From positions 124,001 through 188,000 of the forward strand of contig NKIW01000005.1 of assembly GCA_002256205.1 (NCBI GenBank): DNA of 64,000 nt, written 5' to 3'. A model generated the notes under the pieces. The model was not told where the DNA came from. It did not search any database and saw nothing but the letters and a program-made list of their open reading frames with translations. Both the position numbers and the translations under genes were made by a program. Below are positions 16,154 to 24,432 of this stretch, piece by piece (position 1 is the first letter of the stretch; every line of letters starts with the position of its first letter). The stretch is from Rhizobiales bacterium PAR1 (GTDB lineage Bacteria; Pseudomonadota; Alphaproteobacteria; Rhizobiales; Beijerinckiaceae).

Positions 16154-17515
16154 CTACATCGCGGAGGAATGCCGCCCCGTGCCGCGTGCGAGATAGGAAT
16201 CGAACCGCGCCGCAATGATCCGCAGGAAGGGCCGGCCTTCTTCCGTCACGACGAAGCCGTTGGCGGTGCGCTCGAACCAAGCCGCGGGCTCTTCAGCCAG
16301 CAACCCTTCGACTTCCGGCGTGAGCTGTTCCGCCAGCGCACCGTGATGTGCCTTGAGTTTGGCAAGGTCGAGCCGGAGGTTGCACATCAACTCCTCGATG
16401 GCCTCCCCGCGCAGACGATCCTCGGCACTGGTCTCAAGGCCGCGCGCCACCGCGAGCCCGATTTCATTGACGCGGCGCTCATAGGGCTGACCGCCGGTCT
16501 CGTTCTGCACGAAGCCTTGCGGAAACTGGCCGATGGAAGAGGCACCAAGGCCAATCAGGCAATCGGAATCATCGGTCGTATAGCCCTGGAAATTCCGCCT
16601 GAGCGTGCCGTTGGCGGCCGCGAGCGCGAGACTGTCCGTCGGCAACGCGAAGTGATCAAGGCCGATCCGGGAATAACCCGCCTCGACCAGTCGCGCTGTC
16701 GCGCGCTCCACGCATTCAATCCGCTCCGGCATGCCGGGTAGGGCCTCTTGCGGGATCATCTCCTGATGCTTCTTCATCCACGGCACATGCGCGTAGCCGA
16801 AGAGCGCTAGCCGGTCGGGGCGCAGCGTCAGCACCTGTTCGAGCGACTTCAACATCACCGAGACGTTCTGGTGCGGCAGGCCATACAGAAGATCGACATT
16901 GAGCGAGGTTACGCCACGCTGGCGCAAACCGTCTGCGACAGCCAGCGTTTCCTCAAAGCTCTGGAAGCGGTTGATCGCGCGCTGCACTTCGGTGTCGAAA
17001 TCCTGCACGCCGATGCTGGCGCGGGTCATGCCGGCTTCGGCGAGCGCATCAAGACGGGCTTCATCCATGCCGCGTGGATCAATCTCGACCGCGAAATCGC
17101 AGGTCCGCGCAATCGGGAAGGCGGTATGGATCGCAGCGTTGAGGCGGATGATGTCTTCCGGCGACAGGATCGTCGGCGAACCGCCGCCCCAATGGACATG
17201 GGTCACTGAACAATGCGCCGGCAGATGCGCGGCAACGGCGGCAATCTCTTTTTCCAGCGCATCGAGATAGGTCTTGATGGGGCTGTACTTGCGTACCATC
17301 CGCGTGTGACAGCCACAGAACCAGCACAAGGTATCGCAGAACGGGATATGGACATAGAGCGAGACGCGTGAACCCGGCGGCATGGCGTGGAGCCATTCCC
17401 GATAGGTCAGATTGCTGACATCAATCGAAAAATGCGGCGCAGTGGGGTAGCTGGTGTAGCGGGGCACCGGAGTCGCCAGTCGCGCGATCTCCGACGGGCT
17501 GAAATTGGCAGTCAT
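16154..17515 (-). CDS. hemN: Oxygen-independent coproporphyrinogen III oxidase
   Basis: Radical SAM enzyme of heme synthesis that works without oxygen, 453 residues. The radical SAM cysteines sit in YVHIPFCDTLCWFCGCHTRM (CxxxCxxC followed by a further Cys, as in true HemN rather than HemW). Other landmarks are VHWGGGSPTIL, EIDPRGMD, RASIGVQDFD and NVDLLYGLPHQ. N-terminal YTSYPTAPHF is characteristic of HemN. An FNR/FixK-like box lies 97 bases upstream of the start, consistent with well-known low-oxygen induction of hemN. It is probably monocistronic: the upstream gene on the same strand is a nitroreductase 182 bases away. Confidence 0.97.
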   Translation of the reverse strand: MTANFSPSEIARLATPVPRYTSYPTAPHFSIDVSNLTYREWLHAMPPGSRVSLYVHIPFCDTLCWFCGCHTRMVRKYSPIKTYLDALEKEIAAVAAHLPAHCSVTHVHWGGGSPTILSPEDIIRLNAAIHTAFPIARTCDFAVEIDPRGMDEARLDALAEAGMTRASIGVQDFDTEVQRAINRFQSFEETLAVADGLRQRGVTSLNVDLLYGLPHQNVSVMLKSLEQVLTLRPDRLALFGYAHVPWMKKHQEMIPQEALPGMPERIECVERATARLVEAGYSRIGLDHFALPTDSLALAAANGTLRRNFQGYTTDDSDCLIGLGASSIGQFPQGFVQNETGGQPYERRVNEIGLAVARGLETSAEDRLRGEAIEELMCNLRLDLAKLKAHHGALAEQLTPEVEGLLAEEPAAWFERTANGFVVTEEGRPFLRIIAARFDSYLARGTGRHSSAM

Positions 17516-17611
17516 GTCGCACCCAATCGAACAGTCGGACCAAGGCGGCGAGCCTCACCAGTCTCTGACATTCCAAGTGCCTGAAGCTAGAAAGGCATTT
17601 GGCCGTCGTCG

Positions 17612-17625
17612 TTGTTCGATATCAA
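17612..17625. promoter_or_regulatory. FNR/FixK-type box upstream of hemN
   Basis: TTGTTCGATATCAA matches TTGAT-N4-ATCAA at nine of ten positions. Its centre lies about 104 bases upstream of the hemN start, which leaves room for a -41.5 class site and a leader of roughly 60 bases. The match is seen; the function is inferred from known FNR/FixK control of hemN in Alphaproteobacteria. Confidence 0.6.
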
Positions 17626-17697
17626 ATTCCGAGACCCCGCATTATTCAAAATGCCGGGCAGGGTTTGATCGCGGAAAATGCCCAGAAGAAGGAGAGT

Positions 17698-18285
17698 TCA
17701 TCCGTTCCAGCGTGCAAAAACGCGATCCAATGTCGGTTTTGGCTTTTCCGGCGGCCATTCACCCGGCTTGCCGATGGCGATCAGGCTGACGAGATGCTCA
17801 TTTGCACTGAGGCCAAACCCCTCGTGCATCGGTGCCGTTTCAAGAAATTTCCCCGATCGGATCGCCGCCGCAAAACCAAAGCTCTGCAAGGCGAGCAGCA
17901 GATTCTCGAGCGCACAACCCACCGCGAGCCATTGATCGGAGGCCGTGATTTTCGGGTGATGGGTCTCGATGCGACCGATCATCGCAAGGATCAGCGGTCC
18001 TTGATGGGCTTTTTCGCGGGCGCGGTCGATTTCCGGCTGCGGCAAATCCGGGGTCAGCGCGCGGCTTGCCGCCTCGAGCATATCCGCGAGATGGTCGCGG
18101 GCGCTTTCCGCCACTTCGAGAAAGCGGAACGGCACCAATCGTCCGTGATCGGGCGCGCGGGAGGCCGCAAGAATGATGGCTTCGAGTGTGGCTGCGTCCG
18201 GTGCCGGGCCCACCAGCGCGCGGGCGTTACCGGAGCGGCGTGCCAGGAGGGCGGCATAGGCCGGGTTGGTCAGTTCAGCAGCCAT
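17698..18285 (-). CDS. Nitroreductase family protein (YdjA type)
   Basis: FMN-binding nitroreductase-fold protein, 195 residues, short YdjA-like subgroup. It opens NPAYAALLARRSGNARALVGPAPD and AASRAPDHGRLVPFRF, the FMN-phosphate side of the fold. AVGCALENLLLALQSFGFAA and a C-terminal basic Trp motif (LDRVFARWNG) are also typical. The physiological substrate of this subgroup is uncertain. It is upstream of hemN on the same strand, but the FNR-like box in the gap suggests separate promoters. Confident family call. Confidence 0.9.
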   Translation of the reverse strand: MAAELTNPAYAALLARRSGNARALVGPAPDAATLEAIILAASRAPDHGRLVPFRFLEVAESARDHLADMLEAASRALTPDLPQPEIDRAREKAHQGPLILAMIGRIETHHPKITASDQWLAVGCALENLLLALQSFGFAAAIRSGKFLETAPMHEGFGLSANEHLVSLIAIGKPGEWPPEKPKPTLDRVFARWNG

Positions 18286-18472
18286 GATGTCTCATCTCCG
18301 GTTTTTGCCCTGAACCGGAGGTAATACCGGAGCTGGAGTCAGGCAAGGGGGCAGCGCGAGAGGGACTGCGGCGCTTCGTGCCGGAATTGTCACAAGTGTT
18401 GCGCGGGGCATACAGCGTTTGATCACCTTTGTGGCGTAATCTCTTCCGGAGCAGGCGGAAATTGATACGATA

Positions 18473-19741
18473 ATGGATTTAGGCGATCACTCGATCTCGA
18501 AGGCGACGCTGGACCCGGCAGCGGATGCGGCGGCAATGCTGTTGCGCCTCGGTTTTGCGATCTTCGCCATCGTGACGCCGAGCGCGACCTTGATGTCCCG
18601 CTGGGTGATCGTCGTGCTCGTGCCGATTGCCGCGATCCTGATCATTCTTTCCGCGATCCTGCGCGGTGATCCGCTCCGGGTTCTGAAATCGCTCTGGGCT
18701 TCCACGCTCACACTTCCCGGTCTGACGGCGCTGTTTCTCGTCATCTGGGCGCTGTTCTCGCTGGCCTGGACACCGAATTCGGCGATTGCTGCGCCAAAAA
18801 TCTTCAAGACACTGGGGGTCATTCTCCTCGGGTTGCTGGCACTTCAAGCTCTGCCGAAGAAAATGCGGGCCTCGAACCTCCATCTCATCACCATTGGCGT
18901 CGGCCTCGGCGGAGTGTTAATTCTCGGTGCTGTCGCGGCGGATCTTGCGGGTCTGCCGTTCTTGCGCATCCCGACCGCTACGCCAGGTCGCGCCGCTGTA
19001 CTGCTGACCTGTCTCAGTTGGGCCGCAGCGGCATGGATGCTGATCAAGAACCGCCGGTCGATTGCTGCCGGGTTGATCGTGCTCGTTTTCTGCGTCGCGC
19101 TGTTCGGTCCTACGGCCGAGGCTATTGTGCCGGTCGGCGTCGGCCTTCTGGTTTTTGCGCTTGCATGGGCAGTGCCGGAGCGGGCAGGCCGGCTTCTGGC
19201 GGGCATCACAGCTATTCTCGTGTTGTTCGCGCCGCTTTTTGCCTTGCTGGCGCGGGGCGCAACGCAAGTGATGTCGCTGTCTCCGACTGGCATTCTCGCC
19301 TCCATCGGCCTCTGGTGGGACGTCGCCTCGGCGGATCCCGTTCGGCTGATGACCGGGCGCGGCTTTGATGCGGCGCAGGCCGCCCGAGAAAGCAGTGCCG
19401 TGCCGGTGGAAGCCAACGCGACGCTGATTTCCGATATCTGGTACGACCTCGGCCTCCTCGGGGCGATCGGCCTGAGCATTCTGTTGTTTTACGCGTTCCG
19501 CGCTGTGGGCCGCTTTGGCCTTGAGGTCGCGCCATTGGCGCTGGCAGGCCTCGCCTCTGCTTTCACCTATGCCCTGATCGAGCGTGGCGCGACGCAGACC
19601 TGGTGGATGAACGGTATGACCGTGTTCGCCATCGTGCTGCTCTCCGTCGAGCGCGGGCGGTATCGCACGGTTCGTCCCCGCGCCTCGATGAAGCGGCGCC
19701 TTAATTCCGGCGAAGCCGAGGATGGCGTCGCCGCGGCCTGA
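18473..19741 (+). CDS. O-antigen ligase/polymerase-like membrane protein
   Basis: Inner-membrane protein of 422 residues with about ten to twelve hydrophobic segments. A short soluble loop region (GRGFDAAQAARESSAVPVEANATLISDIWYDLGLLGAIGL, residues about 300-340) holds the SD/LxE-type loop common to WaaL/Wzy/PelG-like glycan ligases and polymerases (NATLISDIWYDLG). The W-A-S-P motif (FSLAWTPNSAIAAPK) near residue 100 is characteristic of the Wzy_C superfamily. No glycosyltransferases or other LPS genes are adjacent, so the polymer is unknown. It diverges from the nitroreductase. Fairly confident superfamily, uncertain role. Confidence 0.7.
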   Translation: MDLGDHSISKATLDPAADAAAMLLRLGFAIFAIVTPSATLMSRWVIVVLVPIAAILIILSAILRGDPLRVLKSLWASTLTLPGLTALFLVIWALFSLAWTPNSAIAAPKIFKTLGVILLGLLALQALPKKMRASNLHLITIGVGLGGVLILGAVAADLAGLPFLRIPTATPGRAAVLLTCLSWAAAAWMLIKNRRSIAAGLIVLVFCVALFGPTAEAIVPVGVGLLVFALAWAVPERAGRLLAGITAILVLFAPLFALLARGATQVMSLSPTGILASIGLWWDVASADPVRLMTGRGFDAAQAARESSAVPVEANATLISDIWYDLGLLGAIGLSILLFYAFRAVGRFGLEVAPLALAGLASAFTYALIERGATQTWWMNGMTVFAIVLLSVERGRYRTVRPRASMKRRLNSGEAEDGVAAA

Positions 19742-19862
19742 TCCACCGATCTTGCGAGAAATTCCTCCGAAGGTGGCTGGCGCACTCCGACGAATGGATT
19801 AGATTGACTGCTTAACCCGGCTGATAGCCGTTGGCTTTGACCGCCTGATGTTCCTCGCGCAC

Positions 19863-19898
19863 ATGGGCTTGAGCATAAATATGGACCTGAGCATGAAA
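19863..19898 (+). repeat. Two 18-bp units at the M20 gene start
   Basis: ATGGGCTTGAGCATAAAT (19863-19880) is followed by ATGGACCTGAGCATGAAA (19881-19898), 14 of 18 identical. Each unit supplies one or more in-frame start codons, so the duplication creates several alternative starts for the amidohydrolase gene. Confidence 0.65.
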
Positions 19899-21062
19899 AT
19901 CGATCCGACCATTCTCGCCCTCAAGGAAGAAGTCACCCGCTGGCGGCGTGATTTTCACGAGAACCCGGAGATTCTCTACGAAGTTCACCGCACTGCGGGC
20001 ATTGTGGCCGAAAAACTAAAGACCTTCGGTTGTGATGAGGTTGTGCCCGGCATCGGCCAGACCGGCGTTGTCGGCGTGATTCATGGCCGTAACGGGCCGG
20101 GCGGCAAGGTCGTGGGTCTCAGAGCCGATATGGATGCGCTGCCGATTTCGGAAGAGACCAACCTGCCGCATCGCTCCAAGGTCGCGGGCAAGATGCACGC
20201 CTGTGGTCATGACGGCCATACCGCGATGCTGCTCGGCGCCGCCAAACACCTTGCGGCGACACGTGATTTCGACGGCACCGTTGTGGTGATCTTTCAGCCC
20301 GCTGAAGAGGGCGGTGCCGGCGGCAAGGCCATGGTCGATGATGGCATGATGGATCGCTGGGGCATTTCGGAAGTTTACGGCATGCACAATATGCCGGGGC
20401 TTGCGCCGGGGCATTTTGCCATCCGGCCCGGTGCGCTGATGGCAGCAACGGCCTATTACACGCTCACGATCGAGGGGCGAGGCAGCCATGCCGCAAAGCC
20501 GCACGAAGGCATCGATCCGGTTCTGGTTGGTGCGCATATCATCACGGCGCTGCAATCCATCGCCTCGCGCGCGATTGATCCGCTGAAATCGATTGTCGTT
20601 TCGAATACGGTGTTTCAGGCGGGCGACGCGCAGAATGTGATCCCGCAGCGGGCGGTTCTCCGCGGCACGGTGCGCACGCTCGATAATGACGTGCGCGATC
20701 AGGCCGAGGCGCGTTTTCGCGCCATCGTCGAGGGCACAGCGAAGATGTTCGGTGCGGAGGCGCATCTCGATTACCGCCGCGGCTACCCCGCCACAGTCAA
20801 TCACGTAAAAGAGGCCGCCTTTGCGGCAGATATCGCCCGCGCGATTTCTGGCGAGGCGGGTGTTGACGACAATGTCGCGCCGACCATGGGCGGGGAAGAT
20901 TTCTCTTATATGCTCGAAGCACGCCCTGGTGCCTTCATCTTCATCGGTAATGGCGATACGGCGGGCCTTCATCATCCCGCCTATGATTTCAATGACGATG
21001 TCCTGCCCGTCGGTATTCAGTACTGGGCGAATGTGGCGCGCGACGCCACAGCGCGTCGCTGA
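19893..21062 (+). CDS. M20-family amidohydrolase (hippurate hydrolase/AbgB-like)
   Basis: Zinc-dependent aminoacylase/amidohydrolase of about 389 residues. Motifs in order are WRRDFHENPE, GLRADMDALPI (first metal Asp), MHACGHDGHTAML (metal His), FQPAEEGGAGGKAM (catalytic Glu pair), GRGSHAAKPHEGIDPV (dimer domain) and GGEDFSYML near the C-terminus. In-frame ATGs exist at 19848, 19863, 19881 and 19893; none has a strong ribosome site. 19893 is preferred because homologues have about 15 residues before the WRRD motif. It lies 21 bases before otnK and so is likely the first gene of the otnK-otnC-mgsA transcript. The acyl substrate is unknown. Confidence 0.9.
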   Translation: MKIDPTILALKEEVTRWRRDFHENPEILYEVHRTAGIVAEKLKTFGCDEVVPGIGQTGVVGVIHGRNGPGGKVVGLRADMDALPISEETNLPHRSKVAGKMHACGHDGHTAMLLGAAKHLAATRDFDGTVVVIFQPAEEGGAGGKAMVDDGMMDRWGISEVYGMHNMPGLAPGHFAIRPGALMAATAYYTLTIEGRGSHAAKPHEGIDPVLVGAHIITALQSIASRAIDPLKSIVVSNTVFQAGDAQNVIPQRAVLRGTVRTLDNDVRDQAEARFRAIVEGTAKMFGAEAHLDYRRGYPATVNHVKEAAFAADIARAISGEAGVDDNVAPTMGGEDFSYMLEARPGAFIFIGNGDTAGLHHPAYDFNDDVLPVGIQYWANVARDATARR

Positions 21063-21083
21063 TCCGGCGCTCGGGAGAAACTG

Positions 21084-22355
21084 ATGCTGATCGGCTCTAT
21101 TGCGGACGATTTCACCGGTGCGAGCGATCTTGCGAACACCCTCGCCAAGCGCGGCATGCGGACGACGCTGTTCGTCGGCGTGCCGGAGGGCGGATTTCTG
21201 CCCTGCGAGGCGGGTGTGATTGCGCTTAAATCCCGCTCGAACCCGGTGGCGGAAGCTGTTGAGCAATCGCTCGCCGGGTTGGCTGCACTTCGCGGTGCAG
21301 GCGCGCAGCAGATCATCTTCAAATACTGCTCGACCTTCGATTCCACCAAGGAAGGCAATATCGGTCCGGTCGCCGATGCCTTGATGGCTGAACTCAAAGC
21401 CTCATCCGCTATCGTCTGCCCGGCCTTCCCGACCAACAAGCGTACGATCTATCGCGGTCATCTTTTCGTGGGGGACAAGCTCCTCAACGAAAGCGGGATG
21501 GAGAAGCACCCAATCACGCCCATGATCGATGCCAATCTCGCCCGGTGGCTCTCCTATCAGTCGAAGAACCGCGTCGGCCTGATCCCGCTGGAAGTTGTGC
21601 GCCAGGGCGTCGAGGCAGTGCGCGCCGCAATCGCCGAGCAGGAGAAGATCAACGCGCGGCTTATCGTCTGCGATGCAACCTCGGATGAAGACCTTTTCAC
21701 GCTGGGTCATGCGGTCAAAGGCATGGCGCTGGTCACCGGCGGCTCCGGCATCGCGCTCGGCCTGCCGGATAATTTCCCTGAGGTCGGGCAGGGCGGGACG
21801 GCCAAGCCGTTGACGGCACCGAAGGGGCCGGCGATCGCGCTCTCGGGCTCCTGTTCGGTCGCAACAGCCGGTCAGGTCGCGCGCCATGCGGCGGGTGCGC
21901 CTGCGTTCCAGCTCGATGTCGAAGCGGTTCTTGCTGGCCGCCAGAGCGAGGCGGATGTGCTCGCCTGGCTCGCGGGTGAAGCGGGCAAGGCAAGCCTGCC
22001 GCTCGTCTATTCGACCGCCGAACCCGGCGAAGTCGCAGCGCTTCAGGCCAAACACGGCGGCACCAAGGTGGCCCATGCCATCGAAGGATTTTTCTCGCAT
22101 CTCGCGCAAACGTTGGTCGCCAAGGGGTTCCGCCGCGTCATCACCGCGGGCGGCGAGACCTCCAGCGCGATTGTCACCGCGCTCGGGATCACCGCGATGG
22201 GCATCGGCCCGGAGATCGACCCCGGCGTGCCGGTGGTGGTGAGCGAAGGGACGCCGCGCCTGGCGCTGGCGCTGAAAAGCGGGAACTTCGGTGCGCCGGA
22301 TTTCTTCGTCAAGGCGCTCGCGACCATCGACGCCATGCCGGTGGATGTCGCGTAA
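21084..22355 (+). CDS. otnK: 3-oxo-tetronate kinase (four-carbon acid sugar kinase, DUF1537)
   Basis: ATP-dependent kinase of 423 residues that phosphorylates 3-oxo-tetronates, from erythronate or threonate breakdown, at C4. The N-terminal domain opens LIGSIADDFTGASDLANTLA, the OtnK/DUF1537 signature. KYCSTFDSTKEGNIGPVADA and CPAFPTNKRTIYRGHLFV follow. The C-terminal nucleotide-binding domain has TAGGETSSAIVTALGITAMG. The next gene is otnC, so the usual OtnK-OtnC pair is complete. The dehydrogenase and isomerase that normally feed it (LtnD/DenD, OtnI) are absent from the window. OtnC starts one base after the stop. Confidence 0.93.
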   Translation: MLIGSIADDFTGASDLANTLAKRGMRTTLFVGVPEGGFLPCEAGVIALKSRSNPVAEAVEQSLAGLAALRGAGAQQIIFKYCSTFDSTKEGNIGPVADALMAELKASSAIVCPAFPTNKRTIYRGHLFVGDKLLNESGMEKHPITPMIDANLARWLSYQSKNRVGLIPLEVVRQGVEAVRAAIAEQEKINARLIVCDATSDEDLFTLGHAVKGMALVTGGSGIALGLPDNFPEVGQGGTAKPLTAPKGPAIALSGSCSVATAGQVARHAAGAPAFQLDVEAVLAGRQSEADVLAWLAGEAGKASLPLVYSTAEPGEVAALQAKHGGTKVAHAIEGFFSHLAQTLVAKGFRRVITAGGETSSAIVTALGITAMGIGPEIDPGVPVVVSEGTPRLALALKSGNFGAPDFFVKALATIDAMPVDVA

Positions 22356-22356
22356 C

Positions 22357-23001
22357 ATGATGCGCAACGAAGCCGAACTGCGCGAAGGGTTGGTGGAGGC
22401 CGGGCGCTCGTTTCATGCGCGCGGCCTTGCCATCGGCACGGCTGGCAATCTCAGCGTGAAGCTTGACGATGGTTATCTCGTCACGCCGACGAATGCCTCG
22501 CTCGGACGGCTCAATCCAGCGCGGCTCTCGAAGCTCGATACTGCTTTCGCGCATGTCTCGGGTGACAAGCCGACCAAGGAAGTCTCGATGCACCGCGCGT
22601 TTTATGAAACGAGGTCGGGCACCGAGGCGGTGGTGCATTTGCACTCGACCCATGCGGCAGCACTATCCTTCCGCAACGATCTGCCCTCGCTCGATCCGAT
22701 CCCGGTGTTCTCGCCGTACTTCGTGATGCGCGTCGGCCACCTGCCGGTTTTGCCGTATTTCCGGCCGGGATCAGATGAGATCGGGCAGGCGATCCGCACG
22801 CTCGAAGGAAAGTTCCGGGCGGTCTTGCTGGCGAATCATGGGCCGGTCAATTCCGGCGCCAGCTTGCAGGATGCCGTGGGCTCCGCCGAGGAACTGGAGG
22901 AGACGGCAAAGATCCTTTCTCTGGTCGGGGCTGATAAACTCCGCCTCCTCAGCGCTTCCGAGATTGCTGATCTCGTCGCGACCTTCAAGCTGGAGTGGTG
23001 A
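22357..23001 (+). CDS. otnC: 3-oxo-tetronate 4-phosphate decarboxylase (class II aldolase)
   Basis: Zinc-dependent class II aldolase/adducin fold enzyme of 214 residues. OtnC converts 3-oxo-tetronate 4-phosphate to dihydroxyacetone phosphate and CO2. Metal and active-site motifs are RGLAIGTAGNLSVKLDDGYLVTP split around GNLS, TKEVSMHRAFYE, VVHLHSTHAAALS (two metal His) and LLANHGPVNSGAS (third His). Two ATGs (22357, 22360) directly follow the otnK stop codon, implying translational coupling. The stop is one base before the ATG of mgsA. The assignment to OtnC rather than another aldolase rests on otnK being adjacent. Confidence 0.92.
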   Translation: MMRNEAELREGLVEAGRSFHARGLAIGTAGNLSVKLDDGYLVTPTNASLGRLNPARLSKLDTAFAHVSGDKPTKEVSMHRAFYETRSGTEAVVHLHSTHAAALSFRNDLPSLDPIPVFSPYFVMRVGHLPVLPYFRPGSDEIGQAIRTLEGKFRAVLLANHGPVNSGASLQDAVGSAEELEETAKILSLVGADKLRLLSASEIADLVATFKLEW

Positions 23002-23002
23002 G

Positions 23003-23380
23003 ATGGGGCGAACCTTCGCCCTTGTCGCGCATGACCGGATGAAACCGGCGCTGGCGGATTGGGCCGAGGAAAACGTCGAAGCACTTGCCTTTCACACGCT
23101 CTATTGCACTGGCACAACGGGGAGTGTCCTCAAGGAACGATGCCCCACGCTCAACATCACACGCCTCGCTTCCGGACCGCTCGGCGGTGACCAGCAGATC
23201 GGCGCGCTGATCGTCGAGGAGCGGATAGACGGCGTGATTTTCTTCATCGATCCCCTGTCTCCCATGCCACACGACGTCGACATCAAGGCGCTTTTGCGCC
23301 TCACGGTTGTCTATGACGTGCCGCTCGCGCTGGGGCGGAAGACCGCCGACCTTTTCGTCGCGGCAGGACTTCTTGGATAG
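23003..23380 (+). CDS. mgsA: Methylglyoxal synthase
   Basis: Converts dihydroxyacetone phosphate to methylglyoxal and phosphate. The 125 residues hold the full active site: LVAHDRMKPAL at the N-terminus, GPLGGDQQIGA with the catalytic Asp, and DPLSPMPHDVDIKALLRL with the phosphate-binding and catalytic His/Asp. The final part is slightly shorter than E. coli MgsA (152 residues). It begins one base after the otnC stop, so it is translated with otnK and otnC. The OtnC product is the MgsA substrate, which makes a metabolic link very likely. No glyoxalase gene is beside it. Confidence 0.95.
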   Translation: MGRTFALVAHDRMKPALADWAEENVEALAFHTLYCTGTTGSVLKERCPTLNITRLASGPLGGDQQIGALIVEERIDGVIFFIDPLSPMPHDVDIKALLRLTVVYDVPLALGRKTADLFVAAGLLG

Positions 23381-23690
23381 GAAAGGGTTTCTCGGCCGAG
23401 CTTGCTTGCAACGGTGCAAGCGAGCCCTCACCCGTTCCACCCGGTTTTCGCGAATTGGCCATGATATCGCGGCTTTTGCACGGAGAACTTGTGAAATCAC
23501 CGAGTTCGCGTTATGAAAGGGTCCATCGACTTGGCCGGACGACTGGGCCGCTTTGGGACTACCGGGCGCACGTTCAGACTGCTTCTCCAAAGATCGAGCT
23601 AATGGCTTGGACTTGGCCAAGCTGAAACGTGTAACTGAGCGGACCTTTTGGCCCGCACGACCCCGACCTGATAGTCCAGAGGAAAGACCC
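23381..23690. other. 310-base gap between mgsA and the cold-shock gene
   Basis: No convincing gene. A hairpin GCTTGCA-ACGG-TGCAAGC lies at 23404-23421, without a T run. The last 100-150 bases before the ATG of the cold-shock gene may be its leader; such genes often have long structured 5' regions. A GGCTTG-GACTTG-GCCAAGC stretch lies near 23603-23622. I see no tRNA or known riboswitch here. Confidence 0.4.
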
Positions 23691-23900
23691 ATGAGCACTG
23701 GAACCGTGAAGTGGTTCAATGAGCAAAAAGGCTACGGATTCATCCAGCCGGATGATGGTGGCAAGGACGTTTTCGTGCATATCAGTGCTGTTCAGCGCTC
23801 CGGCCTTCAGGGCTTGCGCGATGGCCAGAAGGTCACGTACGAGCTTCAGGCGGATCGTCGTACCGGCAAGATGGCTGCGGTCAACCTTCAGGCCGTCTGA
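23691..23900 (+). CDS. Cold-shock domain protein (CspA family)
   Basis: RNA- and single-stranded-DNA-binding OB-fold protein of 69 residues. RNP1 is [11 protein letters not shown] and RNP2 is [11 protein letters not shown]; the opening [10 protein letters not shown] is standard. ATG 23691 is preceded by AGAGGAAAG. A clear hairpin follows the stop. The next gene encodes an extended IF-1, and a csp/infA neighbour arrangement is, from memory, common in Hyphomicrobiales. It probably acts as an RNA chaperone in the cytosol. Start, length and family are certain; whether it is cold-induced is not shown by sequence. Confidence 0.96.
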   Translation: MSTGTVKWFNEQKGYGFIQPDDGGKDVFVHISAVQRSGLQGLRDGQKVTYELQADRRTGKMAAVNLQAV

Positions 23901-23930
23901 TCCCCGACGGGTTGTCGATGAAAGAATTTC

Positions 23931-23963
23931 GGGGGACAGGTTTCTGCCTGTCCTCCTTTCTGG
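23931..23963 (+). terminator. Terminator after the cold-shock gene
   Basis: GGACAGG (23934-23940) pairs with CCTGTCC (23947-23953) around TTTCTG, followed by the T-rich TCCTTTCT. A second hairpin, GAAGCCG with CGGCTTC, lies at 23968-23995. Confidence 0.65.
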
Positions 23964-24127
23964 CTTGGAAGCCGTTCCGGTCATGGAGCGGCTTCTTCAC
24001 ATTCGGACGCTGGTCGCGTTTTAGAGGCCGCGTCGCGAACATAGGCGCTTGTCGCGTCAACGATTCAGGCGCATGAGCGTCGCGAAGATTGGCGCGAAAT
24101 CGCGTCGTAGAGAAAAAGGTTTTGCGG

Positions 24128-24415
24128 ATGGCGAAAGAAGAAGTGATCCAGTTCGAAGGTCTGGTGCTGGAATTGTTGCCCGATGCGCGGTTCCGTGTGA
24201 AGCTCGACAGCGGACATGAGATCATCGCCTACACCGCAGGCAAGATGAAAAAGAACCGCATCAAGACGCTGGCAGGTGACCGTGTGACGGTCGAGATGTC
24301 GCCGTATGATCTGGAAAAGGGCCGCCTCGTGTTCCGCCACAAGGACGAACGCTCGGGCTTCACGCCGGGTGGTGCACGGCCGCCGCAGAAGGGTCAGCCG
24401 CCCAAGCGTCGCTGA
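24128..24415 (+). CDS. infA: Translation initiation factor IF-1, C-terminally extended
   Basis: S1/OB-fold protein of 95 residues; canonical IF-1 is about 72. The core [40 protein letters not shown] and [15 protein letters not shown] is complete. After RHK comes an extra Gly/Pro/Arg tail ([20 protein letters not shown]). The start at 24128 is standard for the family; an upstream in-frame start would add 13 residues. Many Hyphomicrobiales carry a second infA paralogue of this extended type next to csp, so it may be a stress-related or alternative IF-1 rather than the only copy. It ends 17 bases before rbsK. Confidence 0.93.
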   Translation: MAKEEVIQFEGLVLELLPDARFRVKLDSGHEIIAYTAGKMKKNRIKTLAGDRVTVEMSPYDLEKGRLVFRHKDERSGFTPGGARPPQKGQPPKRR

Positions 24416-24432
24416 TCCGGCCCGCCGCCCTG

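Noticed and set aside
20016-21266. 416-codon antisense frame opposite the M20 amidohydrolase
   Set aside because: Arg/His/Ile-rich shadow with no motif; the M20 gene has all its metal ligands.
23307-23516. Possible small protein after mgsA
   Set aside because: Begins inside mgsA in another frame and is Arg/Cys/Ser-rich, as is typical of an antisense or shifted frame of GC-rich DNA.
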